A DNA stretch of 64,000 nt. It comes from Hyphomicrobiales bacterium (GTDB lineage: Bacteria > Pseudomonadota > Alphaproteobacteria > Rhizobiales > Rhizobiaceae). Location: contig UEGQ01000025.1 of the NCBI GenBank assembly GCA_900466005.1, forward strand, positions 42,058 to 106,057, in the 5' to 3' direction. Positions 33,150 through 42,497 of this stretch are shown here, piece by piece. The notes beneath the pieces were generated by a model. It was not told the DNA's origin, made no database searches, and saw only the letters and a program-made list of their open reading frames with translations. Within the stretch, counting starts at the first letter, position 1, and each line of letters begins with the position of its first letter. A program made the translations under genes and the position numbers.

Positions 33150-36100
33150 TCATTCGGCGGCGAGCGGGCGGATCGGCACCAGCTTGTTCGAATCCGCAGG
33201 CGCCGGCGTGCCGCCGGACGAGCGCTTCTCTATGCTGGCGAGGCGTTGCTCGATCGCAGCCAGGGCCTCGTCGTTCCTGCGGGTGCGCTCGCTGAGCTCT
33301 TCGCGGCTCAACGTCTCGCTTTCCTCTTCCTTCCTGCCGACCAGCCGGCCGAAGATCCAGCCGAGCAGGCGGGACAGGTCGTCCATGATCAGGAAGAAGG
33401 CGGGTACGACCAGCAGGCTGAGGGCGGTGGACACGATGATGCCGCCGATCACCGCAGTCGCCATCGGGGCGCGGAAGGAACCGCCCTCGCCGACGCCCAT
33501 GGCGGATGGCAACATGCCGGCGGACATGGCGATCGACGTCATGATGATCGGCCGGGCGCGCTTGCGGCCGGCTTCCACCATGGCCTCGATGCGGTCCATG
33601 CCGCGGTTGCGCATTTCGATCGCGAAGTCCACGAGCAGGATCGCGTTCTTCGTGACGATGCCCATCAGCATCAGAATGCCGATCAGCACCGGCATCGAGA
33701 GCGCGTTCTGGGTGATGATGAGCGCAACTGCCACGCCGCCGATGGCAAGCGGCAGCGAGAACAGGATGGTGAAGGGCTGGATCACGTCCTTGAAGAGCAG
33801 GATCAGCACGGTCAGCACCAGCAGCAGGCCGAGCAGCATGGCATTCAGGAAGCTCTGCTGCATCTCGTTCTGCACCTTGGTGTCGCCGCTCTCGGCAAGC
33901 CGCACCGTCGTGGGGACTTTCGTCTCCGCGACCGCCTCGCGGAAGGCGGCGGAGGCGGTGTCGAGCGCCACGCCGCGGGGCAGGTCGGCACCAATGGTGA
34001 CCACGCGCCGGCGATCGCTGCGCTTGATCGAGGAGACACCTTCCGAGTAGTCGATGTCGGCGACCGTCGAGAGCGGCACGGCGGCGCCGGTCGCGGTCTG
34101 GATCTTCATCGCGCGGATGGCTGCAAGGTCGCTGCGCAGATCGAGAGAGGCCTGAACGCGGATCGGGATCAGACGGCTGTCGAGCGAGATCTTCGACAGC
34201 GCCGCGTCGGTATCGCCGATCGTCGCGACACGCACCGTCTCAGAAATCTGTTGCGGCGTGATGCCGAGGCGGGCGGCTTCGTCGTTGCGCGGCCGAATCT
34301 GCAGTTCCGGGCGAGGCAGGGCGCCTTCCGCGCTGACATTGGCGAGTTGCGGTACAGTCCGGAGCTTCGCCTCCAGCAGCCCGATGGCGGCGTTCAGTTC
34401 CTCCTCGTCCTTGGAGAGGAAGTTGAACGAGATGTCGCGTTCGCCGCGGTCATTGAGCTTCAGAATGCGCACGTCGGCGATTGGCCGCACCTTCTCGAAG
34501 ACCTCCTGTTCGATGTCCCATTGCGGGCGTGTGCGGCCCTCGACGGACATCTTGGGAAGATAGGAGCCGATGAGCGGAATGTTGCCGATGCCTTTGTTGA
34601 CGATCGTCTTCAGGAGCGAATGCTCGATCTTTACCAGATTCAGCGTCACCGTGGCGCGGCGCAGTTCGAGATCGCCCTTCGGCGAGGCACCGCCGAGGAC
34701 GAAGACACTCTCGACCCCGTCGAGATCCTTCACGGCCTCGTAGATCGCATCGCTCTTGCGCTCGGTTTCGGCAAGCGTCGCATTCGGCGGCAGTTCCACC
34801 GAAAGCACGATCCGTCCGGCATCTTCCGGCGGCAGGAAGCTGCCGGGGACCTGAAACAGCAGCGCCATCGAGGCGATGAGAAACAGGATGGCTCCGAGCA
34901 GCGTCGCATAGCGCGAGTACCAGTGGGTGGTCGTGCCGCGAACGAGCCGGGTGTAGCCTTTCATGAAGGCGCTGTCGTTGTCGGCATGGTCGTCCATCGC
35001 GTCTTCGGCCCGCATCAGGTACGCCGCCATCAGCGGCGTGATCAAACGGGCAACCATCAGCGAGAAGAAGACCGAGAAGGCGACGGTGAGGCCGAATTGG
35101 ATGAAGTACTGGCCGGGAATGCCCGGCATGAACGACACCGGCACGAAAACGGCGATGATGGTGAAGGTCGTCGCGATAACCGCAAGGCCGATCTCATCCG
35201 CAGCCTCGATCGCCGCTCGGTAGGGCGTCTTGCCGAGCTTGATGTGGCGGGCGATGTTCTCGATCTCGACGATCGCGTCGTCGACGAGGATGCCGGTCGC
35301 GAGCGTGAGCGCCAGGAAGCTGACAAGGTTCAGCGAGAACCCCATCAGATCCATGATCCAGAAGGTCGGGATCGCCGAAAGCGGCAGCGCGATCGCCGAG
35401 ATGAGCGTCGCGCGCCAGTTTCTCAGGAACAGGAAGACGACGATAACGGCGAGGATGGCGCCTTCAAGCAGCGTGTGCATCGCCGCTTCGTAGTTGCCGT
35501 AGGTGAAGTAAACGGAATCGTTGATGAGTTCGATCTGCACATCCGGGTTCTCCGCCCGGACCTGGTCGAGACTCTTGGCAACCGTCTCCGCGACTGTGAC
35601 CTCGCTCGCACCCTTGGCGCGGAAGACCGCGAAGGTGACGACCGGCGTGCCGTTGAAGCGGGAGAACGACTTTTGTTCCTCGTAGGTGTCCTCGATCTTG
35701 CCGAGGTCGGCGAGGCGCACGAAACGGCCGCCGGAAAGCGCGATCATACGGTTGGAAAGCGTCTCGACATTACGGCTGTCGCCGAGCGTGCGGATCGTCT
35801 GTTCCGCACCCGCGACCTGTCCGCGGCCGGAGCCGAGATCGAGGTTGGTGCCGCGCAGTTGCCGGTTCACATCGGCCGCGGTGATGCCATAGGCGTTCAG
35901 GCGGTCCGGATTGAGTTCGACCCGGATTTCCCGGTCGGCACCGCCGTAACGGTCCACGCGGCCGATGCCGCTCTGCCCCTGCAGCGCGCGCTTGATCGTG
36001 TCGTCGACGAACCAGGAAAGCTCCTCCAGCGTCATGTTGGGCGCGGAGACCGCAAATGTCTGGATCGCCTGACCTTCGACGTCGATCTTCGAGACGATCG

Positions 36101-36476
36101 GCTCGTCGACGGTTGCCGGCAGATCGCCACGGATGCGGTCGATGGCGTCCTTGACGTCCTGGACGGCCTGTTCGGTCGGGACCTCCATGCGGAACATGAC
36201 GACGGTCTGGGACTGCCCGTCGGTGACGGTCGATGTGAGCTCGTCGACTCCGGTGATGCTGGCGACGGCGTCCTCGATCTCCTTTGTCACTTGCGCTTCG
36301 AGTTCGGCGGGCGAGGCGCCGCTCTGCGTGACCGTGATCGCCACCAGAGGCACGTCGATGTTGGGGAAGCGTGTGACCGGCAGCGCATTGAACGACTGCA
36401 GGCCGACCACCATCAGCAGGAAGAAGCCCAGCAGAGGTGCGATCGGATTACGGATGGACCAGGCAGAGAAATTCAT
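33150..36476 (-). CDS. RND efflux transporter permease (HAE-1/AcrB-like)
   Basis: A 1108-residue resistance-nodulation-division pump. It starts MNFSAWSIRNPIAPLLGFFL, and shows VDDAIVEIENIARHIKLGKT (the acidic pair of the proton relay in TM4), DSVYFTYGNYEAAMHTLLEG, and the second-half repeat TKNAILLVDFAIEMRNRGMD. Length and topology (12 helices with two large periplasmic loops) fit the HAE-1/HAE-2-like family of proton-driven drug or metabolite exporters. It forms an operon with the adaptor gene 13 bases upstream; no outer-membrane channel gene is next to it, so it would use a TolC encoded elsewhere. Confidence 0.94.
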   Translation of the reverse strand: MNFSAWSIRNPIAPLLGFFLLMVVGLQSFNALPVTRFPNIDVPLVAITVTQSGASPAELEAQVTKEIEDAVASITGVDELTSTVTDGQSQTVVMFRMEVPTEQAVQDVKDAIDRIRGDLPATVDEPIVSKIDVEGQAIQTFAVSAPNMTLEELSWFVDDTIKRALQGQSGIGRVDRYGGADREIRVELNPDRLNAYGITAADVNRQLRGTNLDLGSGRGQVAGAEQTIRTLGDSRNVETLSNRMIALSGGRFVRLADLGKIEDTYEEQKSFSRFNGTPVVTFAVFRAKGASEVTVAETVAKSLDQVRAENPDVQIELINDSVYFTYGNYEAAMHTLLEGAILAVIVVFLFLRNWRATLISAIALPLSAIPTFWIMDLMGFSLNLVSFLALTLATGILVDDAIVEIENIARHIKLGKTPYRAAIEAADEIGLAVIATTFTIIAVFVPVSFMPGIPGQYFIQFGLTVAFSVFFSLMVARLITPLMAAYLMRAEDAMDDHADNDSAFMKGYTRLVRGTTTHWYSRYATLLGAILFLIASMALLFQVPGSFLPPEDAGRIVLSVELPPNATLAETERKSDAIYEAVKDLDGVESVFVLGGASPKGDLELRRATVTLNLVKIEHSLLKTIVNKGIGNIPLIGSYLPKMSVEGRTRPQWDIEQEVFEKVRPIADVRILKLNDRGERDISFNFLSKDEEELNAAIGLLEAKLRTVPQLANVSAEGALPRPELQIRPRNDEAARLGITPQQISETVRVATIGDTDAALSKISLDSRLIPIRVQASLDLRSDLAAIRAMKIQTATGAAVPLSTVADIDYSEGVSSIKRSDRRRVVTIGADLPRGVALDTASAAFREAVAETKVPTTVRLAESGDTKVQNEMQQSFLNAMLLGLLLVLTVLILLFKDVIQPFTILFSLPLAIGGVAVALIITQNALSMPVLIGILMLMGIVTKNAILLVDFAIEMRNRGMDRIEAMVEAGRKRARPIIMTSIAMSAGMLPSAMGVGEGGSFRAPMATAVIGGIIVSTALSLLVVPAFFLIMDDLSRLLGWIFGRLVGRKEEESETLSREELSERTRRNDEALAAIEQRLASIEKRSSGGTPAPADSNKLVPIRPLAAE

Positions 36477-36489
36477 GACGCCGACCTTC

Positions 36490-37677
36490 TCAATTCGACA
36501 ATGCCGATTGTTCCCGCACAGGCCTGATGTGGTCGCCGTCACGGACGAAGGCCCCTGCCTTGGCGACCACGGTGTCTCCGGCCTTCAGGCCTTTGGTGAT
36601 CGCGATGAAGGCGCCGTCCTGGATACCGGTTTCGATGCCGACCTGCTTCACCACGGCATCGGCGACGAGACGGGTCGTCGAGCCTTCCTTGCCGGTGGTG
36701 ATGGCGGAAACGGGCAGCGCTACGGCTTCAGTCTCGGCGATCACGATCTCGGCGGTCGCAAACATGCCCGCAAGCGCCTTGTCGTCGTCATCGATTGCGA
36801 TATGGACCGCGCCGAGCCGGGTCTGCTGGTCGACGACGGGCGAAATCAGCCGGATGGTGCCGGCGAGCCTGGAGGCGCCGCCGGCGATGGTGATGTTCGC
36901 CTTCTGGCCGACCTGCATCTTCAGGACGTCGGTCTCCGAAACATCGGCGACCAGTTCGATCTCGCCGTCGCGGATCACCGTGAAGAGCGGTTGGCCGGCG
37001 CCGCTCGCGATCGCGCCCACCTTGGCGGTGCGCGAGGCGACGAGGCCTGCCGCCGGCGACTTGATGTCGGTGCGGGCGAGTTTCAGGTCGATGTCGGCGA
37101 TCTGGCTGTCGACGACCTTGATGTCGGCTTCGGCAATCGCGATCGCCTGCTCGGTGCTGTTGACCTTGGCGCTTGCGCTGGTCGCGGCGGTTTCCGCCTG
37201 TTCGATCTGCGAGGTGGAGATGGTGCCGGACTTGCCGAGGGTGGTTGCGCGCTTGTACTGCCGTTCGGCTTCCGCGGCGTTCGCTTCAGCGTCGGTCAGC
37301 TGGGCCTTGTACTGGGCAAGCGATGCCTCCGCCTTCGCCCTGGTCGCGACGAGCTGGCTCTTTTGCAGAAGCAGGGCATCGTCGGAGAGACGCGCGAGCA
37401 CGCCGTCGGCTTCCACGCGGTCACCGACGTCGGCCTCGAGCGAACGGATCGAGAGGCCCTCAACCTGCGGCTGGACGTAGATTTCCTCCACCGGCTTGAT
37501 GGTTCCGGTTGCCACCACGCGGTCGACGAGCTTGCGGACCGTCGCCTCCGTGACGACGATGGAGGGCAGGATCTGCTCGGTCTTGGCGGTCGGAGCCTCC
37601 TCGGCGATTGCGGCTAGCGGTGCGAAAGTGGTGCTCAGAGCCAGCAGCGCGGCCGTTGCTTTCGGGTATCGACTCAT
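36490..37677 (-). CDS. RND efflux periplasmic adaptor (membrane fusion protein)
   Basis: A 395-residue adaptor with a signal segment (ATAALLALSTTFAPLAAIA). The lipoyl halves appear as VEEIYVQPQVEGLSIRSLEA and RTDIKSPAAGLVASRTAKVG, separated by a coiled-coil hairpin rich in Ala, Glu and Lys (residues ~105-190). The beta-barrel part follows (LVADVSETDVLKMQVGQKAN). It links the RND pump to an outer-membrane channel. ATG at 37677 with AAGGGACAG; first gene of the two-gene operon. Confidence 0.93.
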   Translation of the reverse strand: MSRYPKATAALLALSTTFAPLAAIAEEAPTAKTEQILPSIVVTEATVRKLVDRVVATGTIKPVEEIYVQPQVEGLSIRSLEADVGDRVEADGVLARLSDDALLLQKSQLVATRAKAEASLAQYKAQLTDAEANAAEAERQYKRATTLGKSGTISTSQIEQAETAATSASAKVNSTEQAIAIAEADIKVVDSQIADIDLKLARTDIKSPAAGLVASRTAKVGAIASGAGQPLFTVIRDGEIELVADVSETDVLKMQVGQKANITIAGGASRLAGTIRLISPVVDQQTRLGAVHIAIDDDDKALAGMFATAEIVIAETEAVALPVSAITTGKEGSTTRLVADAVVKQVGIETGIQDGAFIAITKGLKAGDTVVAKAGAFVRDGDHIRPVREQSALSN

Positions 37678-38046
37678 CTGTCCCTTCCGAGGTTCAACTT
37701 CTAGAAATTCGCTGTTCTAAAATCGGAGAATGGCCGTAGAAGTCCGGCGGGAGTTCCGTAACTCTTTACAGAAGCCGTATATCTTCTCTGAACGCGACCG
37801 ACAATTCTTCCCGAAGGCACTTCAAGCGGTTTACGTGGGTTTGGTAAAGGCTGCTTGCAAGGCCCTCCAAAGCGCTTTGCGCGCGAAATATTAGGCTGGA
37901 CGTCCCGGTAAATCAACGCTTGGTGCGGCTGCTGCCGCAGCGATTTCCAGTTTTTGCGGAGGAACGGCCGGAATGTGCCCGTCGCGCAACAGAAAAACGC
38001 ACGGGCGGTGACCCGTGCGTCCTCGTCGTTTGCTTAGGGCCGAAGA
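37678..38046. promoter_or_regulatory. Intergenic region upstream of the RND operon
   Basis: About 370 bases. Next to the adaptor gene there are two TTCTA repeats 16 bases apart (37699-37703 and 37715-37719), the first within the palindrome TTCTAGAA, a possible repressor site. The rest is moderately AT-rich with no supported gene. The right end holds the terminator of the ABC operon (37991-38020). No divergent regulator gene for the pump is present. Confidence 0.35.
37991..38020 (-). terminator. Rho-independent terminator of the NMT1-type ABC operon
   Basis: On the minus strand: ACGCACGGG, loop TCACCG, CCCGTGCGT, then TTTTCT. A 9-base stem 27 bases after the binding-protein stop. Confidence 0.85.
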
Positions 38047-39039
38047 CTACTTCAGCGCGGCGTCGGTGATCTCGTGGGTAAAGGCGCCTTCCGGCTCCTT
38101 GGTGATGACCGGATCAGAGCCGCCGCCCAGCAGGGTCGCGACCGTGCGCTTGTAGTCGGCCTCGTCGAGGGCGCCGGCGGAACCGGCGGTCAGCTTGGCG
38201 ACTTCGCCCATCATGCGCTTCTGGTGCTTTTCGGTCTGGGCACCGGAGGCGTCGTTGTCGAGAACGATCCCGGCGGCATCATCCGGGTTTTCCTCGGCCC
38301 ATTTCCAGCCCTTCATCGAAGCGCGGACGAACTTGACCATCTTTTCCTTGAAGGCCGGGTCCTTCAGCTTGTCCTCGAGCACGTAGAGACCGTCTTCGAG
38401 GGTTGCCACGCCTTCGTCCTCATACTTGAAGGTGACGAGGTCCTCCGCCTTGATGCCGGCGTCGATGACCTGCCAATACTCGTTGTAGGTCATGGTCGAG
38501 ATGCAGGCGGCCTGCTTCTGCAGGAGCGGATCGACGTTGAAGCCCTGCTTGAGCACGGTCACGCCGTCCGGCGAGCCGTCGGTCTTGATGCCGAGATGGG
38601 CCATCCAGGAGAGGAACGGGTATTCGTTGCCGAAGAACCAGACGCCGAGCGTCTTGCCCTTGAAGTCTTCCGGCTTGGTGATGCCGGTTTCCTTGAGACA
38701 GGTCAGCATCATGCCGGACGACTTGAACGGCTGGGCGATGTTGACGAGCGCCACGCCCTTCTCGCGGGTGGCGAGTGCCGAGGGCATCCAGTCGACGATC
38801 ACGTCGGCGCCGCCGCCGACCAGCACTTGCGGCGGGGCGATGTCCGGGCCGCCCGGCTTGATTTCGACGTCGAGGCCTTCTTCTTCGTAGAAGCCCTTGT
38901 CCTTGGCGACGTAATAGCCGGCGAACTGCGCCTGCGTCACCCATTTGAGCTGCAGGGTCACCTTGTCGGCGGCCGCGGCCTGCATCGCCATCAGCGAGAC
39001 GGCGCCGGCCAGCAGCAGAGATGCGATTTTCGTTTTCAT
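38047..39039 (-). CDS. ABC transporter substrate-binding protein, NMT1/ThiY type
   Basis: A 330-residue periplasmic protein of the NMT1/THI5-like family. A signal peptide (SLLLAGAVSLMAMQAAAA) is followed by VTLQLKWVTQAQFAGYYVAK and the family signature GFYEEEGLDVEIKPGGPDIA, then GLYVLEDKLKDPAFKEKMVK. Relatives bind pyrimidine-like ligands such as hydroxymethylpyrimidine derivatives or riboflavin. Placed beside dihydropyrimidinase and the amidohydrolase, its likely ligand is a pyrimidine or its reduction product. The ATG at 39039 has GAGGGAACAGGA upstream. Permease genes lie directly upstream in the same operon. Confidence 0.9.
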   Translation of the reverse strand: MKTKIASLLLAGAVSLMAMQAAAADKVTLQLKWVTQAQFAGYYVAKDKGFYEEEGLDVEIKPGGPDIAPPQVLVGGGADVIVDWMPSALATREKGVALVNIAQPFKSSGMMLTCLKETGITKPEDFKGKTLGVWFFGNEYPFLSWMAHLGIKTDGSPDGVTVLKQGFNVDPLLQKQAACISTMTYNEYWQVIDAGIKAEDLVTFKYEDEGVATLEDGLYVLEDKLKDPAFKEKMVKFVRASMKGWKWAEENPDDAAGIVLDNDASGAQTEKHQKRMMGEVAKLTAGSAGALDEADYKRTVATLLGGGSDPVITKEPEGAFTHEITDAALK

Positions 39040-39059
39040 TCCTGTTCCCTCTTTTTTGT

Positions 39060-39929
39060 TCAAGCCTGCCCACCACGGACAGACGGATGCCAGAAGGTGA
39101 CGGCGCGCTCTGCCAGCGCCACCACCCCGTAGAAGACCGAACCGGCGACCGCGGCGACCGCGATCTCGGCCCAGACCATGTCGACATTGCTGCGCCCCAC
39201 TTCCGTGGAAATCCGGAACCCCATGCCGACGATCGGGGTGCCGAAAAATTCTGCCACGATCGCCCCGATGAGCGCCAGCGTGGAATTGATCTTCAAGGCG
39301 GTGAAGATGAACGGCCAGGCGGCGGGCAGCCTGAGTTTCACCAGCGTCTGCCACCAGCTCGCGGCATAGGTGCGCATCAGGTCGCGCTCCATGTGGCTTG
39401 CCGAGGCGAGGCCCTGGACCGTGTTCACCAGCATCGGGAAGAAGGTCATGATGACGACGACGGCGACCTTCGACTGCCAGTCGAAGCCGAACCACATCAC
39501 CATGATCGGCGCGACGCCGACGATCGGGAGCGCCGACACGAAATTACCGATCGGCAGCAGGCCCTTCTGGAGGAAGGGCGAACGATCGATGAGGATCGCC
39601 ACCGCAAAGCCGAGGCCGCAGCCGAAGACGTAGCCGGTCAGCACCGATTTCAGGAAGGTCTGGCGGAAGTCGGCCCAGAGGGTCGGCACCGACCCGACGA
39701 GCCGCGTCCAGATCGCCGAGGGCGCCGGCAGCAGGATCGAGGGGATCGCAAAGCCGCGCACGACGCATTCCCAGACCACCAGAAGCGTGATGCCGAAGAT
39801 CAGCGGGACGGCGATGCGGGTCGCCCGTCTTGCGGCCGGTGCTGCAAAATGCTGGCGCACCAGCCATTCGTTGAGGCCCCAGGCACCGAGCCAGAACAGG
39901 ACGGCAAAGATCAGATAGGCGCTGTTCAC
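39060..39929 (-). CDS. ABC transporter permease 2 (SsuC/TauC type)
   Basis: A 289-residue BPD-type permease. The GTG start at 39929 overlaps the stop of permease 1 (GTGA). The BPD loop is KLRLPAAWPFIFTALKINST (EAA-type), and the N-terminal half has an extra helix (YLIFAVLFWLGAWGLNEWL). It pairs with permease 1 to make a heterodimeric channel, unusual compared with the homodimeric SsuC but common in these pyrimidine-type systems. Confidence 0.9.
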   Translation of the reverse strand: MNSAYLIFAVLFWLGAWGLNEWLVRQHFAAPAARRATRIAVPLIFGITLLVVWECVVRGFAIPSILLPAPSAIWTRLVGSVPTLWADFRQTFLKSVLTGYVFGCGLGFAVAILIDRSPFLQKGLLPIGNFVSALPIVGVAPIMVMWFGFDWQSKVAVVVIMTFFPMLVNTVQGLASASHMERDLMRTYAASWWQTLVKLRLPAAWPFIFTALKINSTLALIGAIVAEFFGTPIVGMGFRISTEVGRSNVDMVWAEIAVAAVAGSVFYGVVALAERAVTFWHPSVRGGQA

Positions 39930-40810
39930 GGCTTTTCCCCCATGCGCTTCAGGACGGCGGAATGGGCCATGCCGACAATGGTGACGAGGACGGCGGCAAG
40001 GCCCGATGCCATGAAGAGGGCAGCCCAGATCTGGATGGTCTGTCCGTAATAGGAACCGGAGAGCAGGCGGGCGCCGAGCCCGGCCACTGCCCCGGTCGGC
40101 AGTTCGCCGACGATCGCCCCGACCAGCGAAATGGCGATCGCCACCTTCAGCGAGGTGAAGAGATAGGGCATCGAGGCCGGCCAGCGCAGCTTCCAGAAGA
40201 TCTGCGAACGGCTGGCATTGTAGGTGTGCATCAGGTCGAGCAGGATCGTATCCGGGCTTCTCAACCCCTTCACCATGCCGACGACGATCGGGAAGAAGGA
40301 GAGGTAGGTCGAGATCAGCGCCTTTGGCAGCAGGCCGGAAACGCCGATCGAGTTCAAAACGACGATGATCATCGGCGCCACCGCGAGGATGGGGATCGTC
40401 TGGCTGGCGATCACCCACGGCATGAAGGAGCGGTCCATGGCGCGGTTGTGCACGATCGCGACCGCGAGCACGACGCCGAGCAGCGTGCCGATGCCGAAGC
40501 CTGCCAGCGTCGCCGAGAGCGTGATCCAGGCGTGATAGACGAGGCTGCGCTTGGAGGTGATCGCCTTGCCGACGGTGGTGTCCCAAAGCTCGACCGCAAT
40601 CTGGTGCGGCGCGGGCAGGACCGGCCGTTCCTGGTTGAAGGTGCGCTCGACCACCTGTCCGAAGGTCAGGGTCTCGTTGCCACGGGCGGCCTGGTCACGC
40701 ACGAACGGTGCGTTCAGATAGACCACGAAGACGTGCCAGATAACGAGGATCGCGAAGAGGACGGTGAGGATAGGCAGGACGCGGTCGCGGAAAAGGGAGG
40801 CGGCGGTCAT
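39926..40810 (-). CDS. ABC transporter permease 1 (SsuC/ThiX type)
   Basis: A 294-residue permease with the BPD core LSATLAGFGIGTLLGVVLAV, SQTIPILAVAPMIIVVLNSI and the coupling loop KLRWPASMPYLFTSLKVAIA. It starts at the ATG at 40810 and is separated from the ATPase gene by a 360-base mosaic repeat region, so the ATPase and permease transcripts may be partly uncoupled. Confidence 0.9.
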   Translation of the reverse strand: MTAASLFRDRVLPILTVLFAILVIWHVFVVYLNAPFVRDQAARGNETLTFGQVVERTFNQERPVLPAPHQIAVELWDTTVGKAITSKRSLVYHAWITLSATLAGFGIGTLLGVVLAVAIVHNRAMDRSFMPWVIASQTIPILAVAPMIIVVLNSIGVSGLLPKALISTYLSFFPIVVGMVKGLRSPDTILLDLMHTYNASRSQIFWKLRWPASMPYLFTSLKVAIAISLVGAIVGELPTGAVAGLGARLLSGSYYGQTIQIWAALFMASGLAAVLVTIVGMAHSAVLKRMGEKP

Positions 40811-41170
40811 GGGCGGCCTCCGATCTCGAAGTTAACACCCCCCTCTGCCCTGCCGGGCATCTCCCCCTCAAGGGGGGAGATCGGCGAGTGGAGGCGCCTT
40901 GCCTTCCCGGAAAGCTTGGAGGACCCGCGACTGTCGATCCGCGTATGCCCCGATCTTCCCCCTTGAGGGGGAGATGTCACGAAGTGACAGAGGGGGGTAT
41001 TGGCGGCTCCAGGCAGGACCGTTCCGGAGCCCCTCATCCGCCTGCCGGCACCTTCTCCCCGTTTCGACGGGGAGAAGGGACAAGCGGTACCGTTGAGGCC
41101 GTCCCCTCTCCCCGCCCGCGGGGAGAGGGTCAGGGTGAGGGGCATCGACTTGGAGCGGAAGAGGCGAACA
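40811..41170. repeat. Intergenic mosaic repeats (RIME type), copy 2, inside the ABC operon
   Basis: Several palindromes are chained: CATCTCCCCCTCAAGGGGG, CTTCCCCCTTGAGGGGGAGA, CTTCTCCCCGTTTCGACGGG and CCCTCTCCCCGCCCGCGGGG, with linkers CCCTCATCCGCCTGCCGGCA and GTCAGGGTGAGGGGCATCGA. They share their units with copies 1 and 3. The block lies between the stop of the ATPase gene and the start of permease 1, splitting the operon; it has no reading frame with homology. Confidence 0.85.
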
Positions 41171-41959
41171 CTATTCATCATAGGAATGCCCCGCCTTCAG
41201 GCCCTCGCGGACGCGGTGGGCGATTTCGAGGAACTCCGGCGTTTCGCGGATGTCGAGCGGGCGCTCCTTCGGCAGCGTCGAGTGGATGATGTCGGTGACG
41301 CGGCCGGGCCGCGGGCTCATGACGACGATCTTGGTCGAGAGATAGACGGCTTCAGGGATCGAATGGGTGACGAAACAGATGGTCTTGTTGGTCGCCGCCC
41401 AGAGTTTCAGCAGCTGTTCGTTCAGGTGGTCGCGGACGATTTCGTCCAGCGCCCCGAAGGGCTCGTCCATCAGCAAGAGGTCGGCGTCGAAGGCAAGCGC
41501 GCGGGCGATCGAGGCGCGTTGCTGCATGCCGCCGGAGAGCTGCCAGGGAAACTTCTTGCCGAAGCCGGTGAGGTTGACGAGCTTCAGCGTCTCCTCGATG
41601 CGCCGCCGCTGCTCCTCTCTGCCGTATCCCATGATCTCCAGCGGCAGGGCGATGTTCTTCTCGATCGTCCGCCAGGGATAGAGCGCGGCCGCCTGAAAGA
41701 CATAGCCGTAGGAGCGATCCTTGCGGGCGTTTTCCGGCGTCATGCCGTTGACGGTGATCTCGCCGGAGGTGTGCTTTTCGAGGTCGGCGATCACCCTCAG
41801 AAAGGTCGTCTTGCCGCAGCCGGAGGGGCCGATGAAGGAGACGAAATCGCCCTTCTCGACATCGAGATCGACGTTCGAGAGGGCATGGACGGGACCGTCA
41901 TTGGTCTGAAAGACCAGACTGAGGTCCTTGGCGGAGACGACGGAGGAGGGTGCAGTCAT
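41171..41959 (-). CDS. ABC transporter ATP-binding protein (SsuB/TauB type)
   Basis: A 262-residue ATPase: Walker A GPSGCGKTT, Q-loop VFQAAALYPWRTIEKNIALP, ABC signature LSGGMQQRASIARALA, Walker B LLMDEPFGALDEIV and switch His in FVTHSIPEAVYLS. It belongs to the nitrate/sulfonate/pyrimidine importer class. The ATG at 41959 starts the operon, divergent from the cupin gene 125 bases away. Confidence 0.93.
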   Translation of the reverse strand: MTAPSSVVSAKDLSLVFQTNDGPVHALSNVDLDVEKGDFVSFIGPSGCGKTTFLRVIADLEKHTSGEITVNGMTPENARKDRSYGYVFQAAALYPWRTIEKNIALPLEIMGYGREEQRRRIEETLKLVNLTGFGKKFPWQLSGGMQQRASIARALAFDADLLLMDEPFGALDEIVRDHLNEQLLKLWAATNKTICFVTHSIPEAVYLSTKIVVMSPRPGRVTDIIHSTLPKERPLDIRETPEFLEIAHRVREGLKAGHSYDE

Positions 41960-42083
41960 GCGTTGGAACCATTCGGCTTTCTTGCAAAGGCATCAGGCCT
42001 CTTGCATTCTGTCAATGAGGCGCCGCGAAGAAGCGGCGAAAGGGAAACGGCGGCCCCGCCGCCAGGGAGAAGAGGTCGCGACC

Positions 42084-42497
42084 ATGGAGGCATCATCGAA
42101 ACCCACCTGCCGGATCGTCAAGCCCGGCAACACCTATGACGGCAAGCAGGGGCTGAGCTATTTCGAGGGGATCGCGGCGGAGACGGTCGGCTCGAAGGGC
42201 ATCTGCATGCATCTTCTCACCATGCCGCCCGGAGCGCGCGCCAAGGCGCACCTGCACGAGAGCCATGAAACCGCAATCTACTGCCTCTCCGGCCAGGCGC
42301 ATACCTGGTACGGCGACCGGCTGGAAAACCACGTGATCCTGCACGCGGGCGAGATGATGTACATCCCGGCCGGCGTGCCGCACCTGCCGGCGAACCTTTC
42401 CAGCACGCCGTGCACGGCGATCATCGCCCGCACCGATCCCAACGAGCAGGAAAGCGTCGTTCTCCTGCCGGAGCTGGACGGGCTGGCGGAGGTGTGA
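42084..42497 (+). CDS. Cupin-domain protein
   Basis: A 137-residue single-domain cupin. Motif 1 is GARAKAHLHESHETAIYCLS-like (G-x5-H-x-H-x3,4-E-x6-G) and motif 2 PAGVPHLPANLSS (G-x5-P-x-G-x2-H-x3-N). Three His and a Glu form a metal site. The substrate is unknown; co-location with pyrimidine genes suggests a role with that pathway or its regulation. It is divergent from the ABC operon; the ATG at 42084 follows GAAGAGG. The upstream frame lies in the divergent promoter and has no homology. Confidence 0.85.
   Translation: MEASSKPTCRIVKPGNTYDGKQGLSYFEGIAAETVGSKGICMHLLTMPPGARAKAHLHESHETAIYCLSGQAHTWYGDRLENHVILHAGEMMYIPAGVPHLPANLSSTPCTAIIARTDPNEQESVVLLPELDGLAEV

Noticed and set aside
33069..36527. 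A 1152-codon open frame on the plus strand opposite the RND pump
   Set aside because: It is antisense to a clear RND permease, has low-complexity Arg/Asp/His/Gly composition and no family motif; it is a shadow frame of high-GC codon use.
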